Assembly (NCBI GenBank): GCA_022823725.1 | Contig: JAJEHL010000049.1 | Location: 1-64,000 of the forward strand | DNA length: 64,000 nt | DNA from: Candidatus Latescibacterota bacterium | GTDB lineage: Bacteria; Latescibacterota; UBA2968 | Direction of reading: 5' to 3' | Part shown: one piece after another, positions 37,801 through 44,466 of the stretch | How positions within the stretch are numbered: the stretch's first letter is position 1 | Layout: each line of letters begins with the position of its first letter | Notes under the pieces: generated by a model | Seen by the model: the letters and a program-made list of their open reading frames with translations, nothing else | What the model was told of the DNA's origin: nothing | Database searches by the model: none | Translations under genes and position numbers: made by a program

Positions 37801-38178
37801 GGTAAATGTCACAGCACTGACCACATCTGTCTGCTCCTCAAGAATGGCAATATTTGTTCCCGCCTGCACATTCCACAACTTGACTGTGCCATCCACTGAT
37901 GATCCGGCAGCGAGTAGTGTCCCATCAGGGGCAAATGCCATCGCACTGACCACATCCGTATGTCCTTCAAAGGTGTCGGTATTTTGTCTGGTCGTCGCGT
38001 TCCAAAGCACAACCGTGCCATCCCTTGAGCCAGAAGCGAGTACTGTGCCGTCCTGAGAAAATGCCACGGATTCGACCGCATTGGTATGCCCTATAAGGGC
38101 GTTTTGAGCGCGGCTGTCCTGCACAAATAGCAAGAGTACGAGATTAAGAAAGACGGAATAGAGAATGGATTTTTTCAT
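34843..38178 (-). CDS. Secreted WD40-repeat protein with Ig-like insert and dockerin-like EF-hand tail (second copy)
   Basis: A 1111-residue paralogue of the protein at 23783-27259. The ATG at 38178 begins a signal peptide (M-K-K-S-I-L-Y-S-V-F). The longer frame to 38289 adds 37 residues without such features. Order: WD40 block of about seven repeats, an Ig-like domain opened by S-G-D-N-Q-Q-G-T-P, a second WD40 block of about 14 repeats, then two D-x-D-x-D-G-T-x-G-F-x-D-F Ca-binding motifs. Several repeats contain E-D-E-T-L-L-A-S-G inserts where S-P-D-G-T is usual. Together with the giant protein between them the two form a three-gene block on one strand. Confidence 0.87.
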   Translation of the reverse strand: MKKSILYSVFLNLVLLLFVQDSRAQNALIGHTNAVESVAFSQDGTVLASGSRDGTVVLWNATTRQNTDTFEGHTDVVSAMAFAPDGTLLAAGSSVDGTVKLWNVQAGTNIAILEEQTDVVSAVTFTSDGILLASGSVNGAIRLWDVATENATNLEGHRDAVISMAFAPDGTLLASGSVNGTILLWDVQTGTNIATFEGHTDDVSSVMFSQDGTILASGSDDNTVKLWDVQAGTNITTFEGHTDAVSSVAFSQDGTVLSSGSVDGMVILWNIAKRKQIISLEEDKNAVSSVDFSPDGTMLASGSVNGGILLWNVPEWTLPRPDILRKISGDNQQGTPKAMLADPLIVEVRDQNDNPLPDVQVTFRVTAGAGQLSGRFTIEYATTDANGRAEGTLTLGPNPGTNTVEVSVVGRDPEMFNAISIGTPAMPNLDGDYPTWHVPDGAIARLGKGPIGTGDKAVAFSPNGQLLAVASGIGVWLYDVATSRELMLLPSASAVSSVAFSRDGMQLASGSVDGTVALWDIETGQNTDTFEARRGKISPVSFSQKGILTASRAVESVAFSPNGTLIASGRKDGTVVLLDIATGNATTLEGHTDWVSSVAFSSQGVLASGSLDRTIKLWNVQTGTRTAIFEARRGNVLSVAFSPDGTILASGLGDGSVVLWDIATENATPLEEHTDDVRSVSFSPNGTILVSGSDDNTIKLWDIATRTNTATFEGHTDHVNSVSLSQDEDERLLLSSGSVDGTILLWDVNTRTTTTLEGHTQSVSSVAFSPDEDETLLASGSLDGTILLWDTARKEQITTLEAHSGDVFSVSFSPDGRLIASGSIDGTILLWDIVTGNTTTLEGQAVSSVAFSPDEDEMLLASGSIDGTILLWDVATRTTTASFKGPAISSMAFSPDGTILSSGSVDGTILLWDVVTGNTTTLEGHTQVVSSMAFSQDEDETLLASGSADGTILLWDIATRTNTATLKGHTEAVSSVSFSPDGTMLSSGSLDDTILLWDIATENATLLEGHTDNVFSVAFSPDGMLLSSGSEDGTILLWDMSPYITPQTPNPDFDGDGTVGFADFLLFVALFGLSQNDEAYQARYDLDRDGTIGFGDFLIFASAFGKEGSSN

Positions 38179-38281
38179 GGGGCTGGAGATACATCGAGAG
38201 AGGATAGCTTGATCGGTTATAGACGGAGCCAGAGAAAGTTCTGGTCTGCGGGCGTTGATGAGAGCGAAAAACGATGGTCGT

Positions 38282-38704
38282 TTAATCAACCTCGTGAGCG
38301 GTCAGAAATATCGATTTTGCCAGAGATGTGAAGAAATTTTGATATACTATTGGGTCCTTAACAGCCTTTTTTTTGTATTGCACGTTTGCACGTACCAACA
38401 ATTGGGTTTCTCCTCTCGGTCGAACTGTTACCGTTATTCGGTATTGATGTTTGTCGAGTTTTGTGGCACTAATCATTCCAAGCGTTGCATCTGCTTTATC
38501 CAGGACGTAGTCGAAATCTTGAAGTGTGGTTATTATCGTTCTAAGCATCTGATTCTTTTCTGTGGTGTCGAATGCACGGGTTTGTATGCTTCGCAACTGG
38601 ACCTGGCTTTCATCTATTTTTAGCAAATGATTTTTTGATGTTCCACATCCGAACAACCCAATTAAGATGACAATTGCGGTCGTCAATATTCTGGAGAGTT
38701 TCAT
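38282..38704 (-). CDS. Small lipoprotein, related to its upstream neighbour
   Basis: A 140-residue lipoprotein with signal peptide and lipobox ending G-L-F-G-C near residue 20. The core has a T-L-Q-D-F-D-Y-V-L-D-K-A-D-A-T-L-G segment and an R-I-T-V-T-V-R-P strand. The upstream gene shows the same pattern (V-L-Q-D-L-G-F-N-L-D-E-S-E-T-K-L-G and S-V-V-I-R-P), and both end with Y-Q-x-F-F-x-x-L-x-K-S-x-F-L. The two are therefore paralogues in one operon, joined by an ATGA overlap. Function unknown; probably periplasmic face of a membrane. Confidence 0.75.
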   Translation of the reverse strand: MKLSRILTTAIVILIGLFGCGTSKNHLLKIDESQVQLRSIQTRAFDTTEKNQMLRTIITTLQDFDYVLDKADATLGMISATKLDKHQYRITVTVRPRGETQLLVRANVQYKKKAVKDPIVYQNFFTSLAKSIFLTAHEVD

Positions 38705-39255
38705 ATTTTTTGTCCTTCCAGAAAGACTGATTTTGAAAGCCGATCAAAAAATTCTTGATATATTTTCGGCTCGTTCAGGGTCTCTTGTTTCGTAATTTTG
38801 TCGGCGGTATCCCAAACAATCCGCTGGAATGTCACACTGACATAGTGTGTTTTATCATTATCTTTTGATATTGGACGTATGACAACAGATGCCCTGAACT
38901 TTTGATAGTCATCAGTCTCATCAAAAAACGTCGAGTACCCGTAAGTAAGCAACGCCTTAGTCCACCACCAGACCTCCTGCCCTATTTCAGTCGCATCTCT
39001 GTCCTTTGAGCCAACGACAAGTCCAAGTTTTGTTTCACTCTCATCGAGGTTGAATCCGAGATCTTGAAGCACACCAGCAGATGCTGATAAAATATCAACT
39101 TCTGCAATGCCTTCGTATTTTCTCGTTTTTAATTCCCGCTTTTGCAATAATTCTGGCGTTAGCTTAAAAGCATCTTTGGGGATACTCCCGCAACTCGTCA
39201 AAACTATTACCACTATGGCAAGTAGTGGTAATAGACGATTTTTTTTATAAATCAT
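38701..39255 (-). CDS. Small lipoprotein, paralogue of the next gene
   Basis: A 184-residue lipoprotein. The ATG at 39255 has GGAGG seven bases upstream; an upstream start gives a less plausible leader. Lipobox V-L-T-S-C at about 18-22. It shares its fold pattern with the downstream lipoprotein and adds a W-W-W-T-K-A-L-L-T-Y-G-Y insert. The stop overlaps the next start (ATGA). No family name is recognised. Confidence 0.78.
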   Translation of the reverse strand: MIYKKNRLLPLLAIVVIVLTSCGSIPKDAFKLTPELLQKRELKTRKYEGIAEVDILSASAGVLQDLGFNLDESETKLGLVVGSKDRDATEIGQEVWWWTKALLTYGYSTFFDETDDYQKFRASVVIRPISKDNDKTHYVSVTFQRIVWDTADKITKQETLNEPKIYQEFFDRLSKSVFLEGQKI

Positions 39256-39313
39256 CTGTGACCTCCCTTGAGGCTGGTCCACAACTTCCACTTCTATACC
39301 TGGTGTGTCTGTC

Positions 39314-39757
39314 TCAGAACCGCGATGCGTGATACGCGAAGTCTCTCACCTTTTTATCTTCATTAAATTTTATTATGACAGTGAGGGTTCTCTGAGATGT
39401 TGAACTGGCTCCGGATGTACCTGATGCTCCGCCACCTCCGCCAAGAAACACATCGGCTATGCTGCTTACGAGGATGAGAGAAGCAATACCGCCTTCACTG
39501 GTCGAGTATGCTGTTTCGGTCGAGATTTTGTCGTATATCCATACTTCGCGCCGTTCTTCATCTGTTGAAACGATATTTGGGGATCCGAGAACCTCGGCGA
39601 CTTCGGCCCCGCTCATACCTACTCTTATTTCCTTTTGAACCTTTCCGACGGTCATCCGGTCGCCGGAATCATCCCGCACAGCCCTTCGATGCTGCGGGGT
39701 CATCATGCAACCTGACAGGAATACCACAGCCATTGCTGCTACCAGTAATTTTTTCAT
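39314..39757 (-). CDS. SmpA/OmlA (BamE-like) domain lipoprotein
   Basis: A 147-residue lipoprotein with lipobox L-S-G-C at 15-18 and the best SD of the region (AAGGAGG). Residues 40-75 contain I-R-V-G-M-S-G-A-E-V-A-E-V-L-G-S-P and later E-V-W-I-Y-D, the hallmark of SmpA/OmlA domains. A Gly/Ser-rich loop separates this from a last strand with R-T-L-T-V-I-I-K-F. BamE itself belongs to outer-membrane assembly, but many proteins share this fold. It heads a probable three-lipoprotein operon. Confidence 0.8.
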   Translation of the reverse strand: MKKLLVAAMAVVFLSGCMMTPQHRRAVRDDSGDRMTVGKVQKEIRVGMSGAEVAEVLGSPNIVSTDEERREVWIYDKISTETAYSTSEGGIASLILVSSIADVFLGGGGGASGTSGASSTSQRTLTVIIKFNEDKKVRDFAYHASRF

Positions 39758-39864
39758 GTTACGCCTCCTTTAGTTTAATACCTGCTCGTATGGAATTTAC
39801 ACGCTAAAAACAATATGAAATGCTTCAGGTACCTTAATAATATACGATGAAAATCAAACGTTTA

Positions 39865-40310
39865 CTATGAATTTGTCCTGCTGTTCAAAATTTGTTGCAG
39901 TTTCCATTTTCTGCGATATGTGGTTGGATTATCCCCATACGTCGCTTTGAAAACCCTGCTAAACGTCGATAAGTACGCAAAGCCACACTGATAGGCAATT
40001 TCTGAAATGGAATCGGATGTGTTCTTCAACGCTTCTTCAGCCTTTGTCAGGCGCACCTTCCGCAGGCACATCCTGAATGATTCGCCCAAATGTTTTTTGA
40101 ACAATTCATACCCATAGGTCTTAGAAAACTTGAAATAGTGCATGATGTCTTCAAATTTCAGCTCTGGATTGGTGTAATTGTCTTCTAAAAATGATTGCAA
40201 TTGGTTCTTCCACATATCATGTGAAAGCATATATCTCTTAACTCTGGCCAAGAATTGGTCTCTCTCTATGGGTTTATCAAATACACTCACGGCACCAGCG
40301 GTTAGAGCAG
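39865..40310 (-). pseudogene. Truncated copy of the receiver/AraC-type regulator
   Basis: This frame encodes a stretch that is nearly identical to residues 95-232 of the intact regulator at 40488-41216. It starts inside the receiver (A-G-A-V-S-V-F-D-K-P) and keeps the complete AraC-type DNA-binding domain and a proper C-terminus (Q-Q-I-L-N-S-R-T-N-S). The first 95 receiver residues are missing and replaced by unrelated sequence, so any product would be a DNA-binding domain without a sensor. It could still be expressed, but no ribosome-binding site is visible. Confidence 0.7.
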
Positions 40311-40407
40311 ATTTTGATCGACCTGTCGCGCTTCGACAAACTCCGTATATCGCATTTTTCGCATTATAAAAAATATATTGCTCCAAATTAGAGAGAATCA
40401 AGGTGTA

Positions 40408-40535
40408 AAATTTGTCCTACTGTTCAAAATTTGTTCCAGTTTCCATTTTTTTCTTATGTGATCGGATTATTTCCATTGAAAACCCTGTTAAAAGTCGATG
40501 AGGACGTAAAACCACATAGATAAGTAATTTCTGAA
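40408..40535 (-). repeat. Duplicated 3' segment of the regulator gene
   Basis: Bases 40408-40535 repeat, with about 10-20 percent divergence, the terminal part of the regulator gene: the helix-turn-helix coding stretch seen at 40560-40645 and the tail seen at 39867-39920. A further tail fragment lies at 43018-43072. The duplication changes the last 18 residues of the intact gene. Confidence 0.65.
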
Positions 40536-41216
40536 ATGGAATTTCCGATATGTAGTTGGATTCTCCCCATACGTCGCTTTGAAAACCTTGCTAAAAGTCG
40601 ATAAAGACGTAAAACCACACCGATAAGCAATTTCTGAAATGGAATCGGATGTGTGCTTCAACGCTTCTTCTGCCTTTGATAGGCGTACATGCCGCAGGCA
40701 CATCCTGAATGATTCGCCCAAATATTTTTTGAACAATTCATATCCATAGGTCTTAGAAAACTTGAAATAGTGCATGATATCTTCAAATTTCAGGTCTGGG
40801 TTGCTGTAATTATCTTCCAAAAATGATTCCAACCGGTCTTTCCACATATACTGTGATGGCATATATCTTTTTACTCTGGTCAAAAACACATCTCTCTCTA
40901 TGGGTTTATCAAATACACTCACGGCACCCGCCTTGATCAGTTGCGCGCCCAATTCTGCAGATCCTGAACTCGTCATGATCAGCATAGTCGTCTGAATTTT
41001 CTCTGCCTGCACATGTTCCAACAGCGTTATTCCATCCATATCCTCTACCTGTGCCTCAACCACAGCGAGGTCAATTTTCTCCTTGTGCAAAATTTCAAGG
41101 CTTTTATGCCCATTTTCCGCAGTGAATATTTCATACGATTTGTCTCTCAGGAATCTTTCAAGTGCTGAGATTACGAGTGGCTCCTGATCTACAATCAGAA
41201 TTTTCTGCTTGTCCAT
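40488..41216 (-). CDS. Response regulator: degenerate receiver plus AraC-type DNA-binding domain
   Basis: A 242-residue protein. The receiver spans 1-120 and the AraC helix-turn-helix pair 130-230. The site aligned with the phosphoacceptor Asp is Glu54 (V-V-E-A-Q-V-E-D-M-D-G), and the acidic pocket reads V-D-Q-E-P instead of V-D-D-E-P. Thr82 and Lys104 are kept. Such a receiver is unlikely to be switched by ordinary phosphorylation and may be locked or ligand-driven. The ATG at 41216 has GGGGGA upstream. The final 18 residues come from an out-of-frame duplicated segment, so the natural end has been replaced. No histidine kinase lies nearby. Confidence 0.8.
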   Translation of the reverse strand: MDKQKILIVDQEPLVISALERFLRDKSYEIFTAENGHKSLEILHKEKIDLAVVEAQVEDMDGITLLEHVQAEKIQTTMLIMTSSGSAELGAQLIKAGAVSVFDKPIERDVFLTRVKRYMPSQYMWKDRLESFLEDNYSNPDLKFEDIMHYFKFSKTYGYELFKKYLGESFRMCLRHVRLSKAEEALKHTSDSISEIAYRCGFTSLSTFSKVFKATYGENPTTYRKFHFRNYLSMWFYVLIDF

Positions 41217-41652
41217 ATATCCCCCGCATTGTTGAATTTCGCTGTGAAAGAGACCGGGCATTGAGCAATACATCGCCTGCATCAGATCCTTTGCAAACAC
41301 TCTGAATTACATCATGGCGTATTTCATATAGATTGCCGTCACTCCCTTGCTTTAAGCATGCAAGGGCAGGCTCTGCGGAGGCAGGAGTCCAGTATGGGAA
41401 GTTCACCTGTGGCTTGCAGCTTTACACATGCCGCAATGACGATAGCAAAATCGATATGCACTTCTTGCCACGATGCACCGAGTTACATCGGATTCAACAC
41501 ACGCAGAAATACCGCTGATATACCGCATAGACCTGTCCCGTGTAGCGTCATCACGAGACAAGTCCATGTGGTACATGCCAGGAATATCTATGCGGAAAAT
41601 CTGGAGGAAAACAGCGTGATTGGGAGGTACACCGAGAGAGGATACTGCACGA
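41217..41652. other. Non-coding stretch with interspersed-repeat sequence
   Basis: No credible gene. Around 41350-41453 are CCCTTGC / GCAAGGG inverted motifs and a unit ending CATGCCGCAATGACGATAGC that resembles the REP-like repeats at 9314-9399. The rest looks like decayed sequence. Confidence 0.5.
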
Positions 41653-41795
41653 TCGCTTTCAGAACTATCCAGATCCAGAGAAGGGGAATAGCTGCTGGTC
41701 TGGGGGGAAAGCGACCGCGGGTAAAACGAGGATATCCGGCTCAGCAGACTGGTGAAGCCGAGCGCGAAGGGAAAGAATTTGAGAGAAAGTGCCAT
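41653..41795 (-). pseudogene. N-terminal fragment paralogous to the giant CARDB protein
   Basis: From the ATG at 41795 the minus strand encodes a leader with F-A-L-G-F-T-S-L-L-S and Y-P-R-S-L-S-P-Q-T-S-S. This is nearly identical to the signal region of the giant protein at 27292-34779. Similarity ends inside the first EF-hand (L-D-L-D-S-S). The downstream read-through is unrelated, so only the 5' end of a second copy survives here. Confidence 0.7.
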
Positions 41796-42093
41796 AGCCA
41801 ATTGTGTGAATAGTTTTGCAAATTGGATTTGTAAGGATTTGTCTGGACAACTTACAGACTCCGAATTCCAAGTTGCATAAATGTTTGTTTGTCAACAGCT
41901 TAAAGAAAACCGTTCACACTATTGATCGTGGCAATTCCCTCCCGATAAAGATAGAATAAAAACGTTGATACTGCTGATATGGTAGGAAAGGCGTGCAATC
42001 AATTTTGCCATCGCCTCTGTTCCGTTTCTCACGCTTTGTCCTGTATAAAGTTTCAAAAAAGTGACAATTCTACAAATCGTACCGAGTGCATGA
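41796..42093. other. Intergenic stretch without recognised features
   Basis: About 300 AT-rich bases between the giant-protein fragment and the terminator of the barrel gene. The first 40 bases still resemble the leader upstream of the giant protein. I see no gene or clear signal in the rest. Confidence 0.4.
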
Positions 42094-42182
42094 TAAAAAA
42101 TAAGACCTGTGCAAATTGTTAAAAAGAGTTGGGTTTGAATGTTCCAAAACGAACCTTTCTCATCTCAACAAGGCACAGGTCT
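42094..42182 (-). terminator. Probable terminator of the barrel gene
   Basis: Perfect 10-base arms AGACCTGTGC (42103-42112) and GCACAGGTCT (42173-42182) enclose a long loop. On the minus strand they are followed by TATTTTTTA. It starts 17 bases after the stop of the barrel gene. The 60-base loop is unusually long for a simple terminator. Confidence 0.45.
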
Positions 42183-42199
42183 ATATCTTCTCTCCTTCA

Positions 42200-42874
42200 C
42201 TATTTCCCGATAGGAAAACCGACACCGACTTGGAGAGCAATAGCGCGGTTCTTAATATCAATATCACTACCCTCTTCGATATCATCACCCTTTTCGGAAA
42301 TCGACAGGAGCCCCAGGGTGTACAGTAACTCGACTGAGAATGTCATTCCTTCGGATATCGCCATTTCTGTACCGATCCCTCCTGTAATGCCGAAGTCAAA
42401 GTTTTTGCTCGCCTCGCCGCAGCTCTCTGTCTCGTTCTCTGACAAAAACACGCCTGAGTAGGAGCTTTCACACTTGGTATTAAACGCCACCGCCGGTCCG
42501 GCGAGCACATACACAGAAGCTGCGCTCTCGGGTGGCGTGAGGTTGACGACGCCCAGGCCCGAAAGCTCGATGTAATCCAAACTTGTATCTGCACTAAGAC
42601 CTTCTGAATCTGCACTCCAACCCTTCTGCACATAGTCGCCACCGAGTCGAAGGCTGAATTTGTCCTGTATTGGGATAGTCGCAGAAGCACCGAGTTTGAT
42701 GCCGATGCGTGCGTCCACATCCACGCCTTCTTCGGACGCGTCCTCTCCGCCTATAGTTGCCCGGCTCATGCCACCCCGAATGCCGATTGCGGTCTGACCG
42801 AAAATGGAGGTAGGTAAGTTCATGGCGACCAAGGCGATGGCGCTTATAACGATAGATTTCCGCAGGTGTTTCAT
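42200..42874 (-). CDS. Outer-membrane beta-barrel (porin-like) protein
   Basis: A 224-residue secreted protein. The ATG at 42874 has AAGGAG nearby and begins a signal peptide with cleavage near S-I-F-G-Q. The remainder is made of alternating strands (G-I-R-G-G-M-S-R-A, K-F-S-L-R-L-G-G-D-Y-V-Q-K-G-W) typical of the small PorT/OMP_b-brl_2 barrels of FCB-group bacteria. It ends V-G-V-G-F-P-I-G-K. Role unknown, probably structural. The upstream region carries the motif shared with the patatin/barrel gene. Confidence 0.8.
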   Translation of the reverse strand: MKHLRKSIVISAIALVAMNLPTSIFGQTAIGIRGGMSRATIGGEDASEEGVDVDARIGIKLGASATIPIQDKFSLRLGGDYVQKGWSADSEGLSADTSLDYIELSGLGVVNLTPPESAASVYVLAGPAVAFNTKCESSYSGVFLSENETESCGEASKNFDFGITGGIGTEMAISEGMTFSVELLYTLGLLSISEKGDDIEEGSDIDIKNRAIALQVGVGFPIGK

Positions 42875-42964
42875 AGCTGCTACTCCTTTGAAAAATGATT
42901 GTGTTGAGGGCAATCTCAACAGATGTGTGTCCTGCACACGGTTTGAAAACCGCGTCTTTATAGA

Positions 42965-42980
42965 CGATATATCGCTCTTA
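42965..42980 (-). promoter_or_regulatory. ATATATCG motif upstream of barrel gene
   Basis: CGATATATCGCTCTTA lies about 93-106 bases before the start. It differs by one base from the motif at 23661-23674 upstream of the patatin/barrel gene. A shared regulator for outer-membrane genes is possible. Confidence 0.4.
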
Positions 42981-43082
42981 AAAATAGGCCCTATTTGCCC
43001 TTAAATGTCAACCTCGTAAGTTTGTCCTGAAGTTCAAAATTTGTCCCAGTTTCCATTTTTTTGCGATACTGGGATAGAATCC

Positions 43083-43117
43083 CAAAAATAAAAGCCCTGC
43101 TTGCTTGAGCAGGGCTT
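43083..43117 (-). terminator. Rho-independent terminator of the MscS-family gene
   Basis: Stem AAGCCCTGCT / AGCAGGGCTT with a 6-base loop, followed on the minus strand by TTTATTTTTGGG. It lies 36 bases past the channel gene stop. Just beyond it (43018-43072) is a stray copy of the regulator-gene tail. Confidence 0.88.
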
Positions 43118-43152
43118 GAAAAAATATAAATGGAATCCAACGCTTTTCAGTT

Positions 43153-44442
43153 TTAGATCAATCGACCTCCATGGCAATTTTTTTCAGCGAGATGCTTAAA
43201 ATCATGTCCTGTTGGTGCCTGAAATACGCTGAGATCAAACTCGGGCACTACGGATAGGATGTGGTCGAAAATATCCGCCTGGATTGCCTCGTAATTCGCC
43301 CATACCGTATCGCTGCAGAAAACGTATATTTCTATTGGCAAGCCGTGTTCTTGTGGCGGCAGTTGCCGCACCAAAAATGTCATTTCCTGGTTGACTTTTG
43401 GATGGTGTCTCAAATACGCGACGATGTATGCCCGAAACGTGCCCACATTGGTCATGCGCCGCCCGTTTACCAGGCTCGACTCATCTACCTTTTGATCCTG
43501 GTTGAATTTTGCGAGTTCGTCTTTTTTGTGTTCGATATAGGCAGCGATATGTTTGATTTTTGAGAATCGCGCCAACATCTCTTCGTCGCAGAATTTGATT
43601 GTTTGAATATCGATTAAAATTGACCGCTTGATCCGACGGCCACCCGATTCCTGCATGCCGCGCCAGTTCTTAAACGATTCGCTGATCAATGAATACGCTG
43701 GGATCGAGGTAATCGTTTTGTCCCAATTTTGCACCTTTACGGTGGTCAATGCCACTTCAATGACATCTCCATCTGCACCGTATTTCGGCATCTCAATCCA
43801 ATCGCCCACGGCGACCATTTTATTTGCACTCAGTTGTATGCCCGCGACCAGTCCCAGGATGGCGTCTTTGAATACCAGCAAGAGTATGGCCATCAATGCG
43901 CCCAATCCGCTCAAGAAATATACGGGATTGCGGTCTAACAAAATTGACAAAATCAAAATGCCGCCTACAAAATACGTCAGTATTTTCAAGACCTGCACAA
44001 AACCCCTGCCGGGGACTTCTCGGGAGATCTCAAATGTCTGATAGACAGATAGCGCGGCATTGAGAAATGCTGCAATTACCCAGATGCTGATGATCACGAC
44101 AAAAATTTGCACGGCATCCCGAACAATTGCTACGCAATAATCCCGGTCTGCTTCTGTCATTCCCGCAAATGGCAAATCGGCCAAAAGGTAGATGACTACT
44201 GCTGGAGCCATATGTGCCAACCGGTCCAGAACCCGATGCTCCACAAATGCATCGTCCCAGGGTGTTGTCGTTTTTTCTATCACGTACTTCAGTGTTCTCA
44301 GAGCTATGCGCTTTACGATAAAATCGGCAATCACACTGAGTGCCAGAATGCACAGGCCCACCAATAGTGGTGCGGTCCAATTTTTAGCCATCTCTGGTTC
44401 GACACCCAGGCTGAGTAACCAGTCGTAAATGAATTCTAACAT
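43153..44442 (-). CDS. MscS-family mechanosensitive ion channel (YbdG-like)
   Basis: A 429-residue inner-membrane channel. About five membrane helices occupy the first 190 residues, followed by the pore/beta-domain signature L-L-L-V-F-K-D-A-I-L-G-L-V-A-G and the Q-N-W-D-K-T-I-T-S-I-P and F-K-N-W-R-G-M-Q-E-S-G-G-R-R-I-K-R-S segments that mark the YbdG branch. It should release solutes at hypo-osmotic shock. It follows the peptidase gene by 24 bases, so both probably share one transcript ending at the hairpin at 43083. Confidence 0.9.
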   Translation of the reverse strand: MLEFIYDWLLSLGVEPEMAKNWTAPLLVGLCILALSVIADFIVKRIALRTLKYVIEKTTTPWDDAFVEHRVLDRLAHMAPAVVIYLLADLPFAGMTEADRDYCVAIVRDAVQIFVVIISIWVIAAFLNAALSVYQTFEISREVPGRGFVQVLKILTYFVGGILILSILLDRNPVYFLSGLGALMAILLLVFKDAILGLVAGIQLSANKMVAVGDWIEMPKYGADGDVIEVALTTVKVQNWDKTITSIPAYSLISESFKNWRGMQESGGRRIKRSILIDIQTIKFCDEEMLARFSKIKHIAAYIEHKKDELAKFNQDQKVDESSLVNGRRMTNVGTFRAYIVAYLRHHPKVNQEMTFLVRQLPPQEHGLPIEIYVFCSDTVWANYEAIQADIFDHILSVVPEFDLSVFQAPTGHDFKHLAEKNCHGGRLI

Positions 44443-44466
44443 TGTGATTTCCTTCGTTTCTTGAGC

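Noticed and set aside
24000-38100. Regular repeats that could be mistaken for a CRISPR array or tandem DNA repeats
   Set aside because: They encode WD40, CARDB and FN3 units in continuous frames; unit lengths vary and there are no unique short spacers.
38179-38289. Upstream extension of the second WD40 protein by 37 residues
   Set aside because: The signal peptide begins at the internal ATG at 38178; the extension has no SD and no homologous counterpart.
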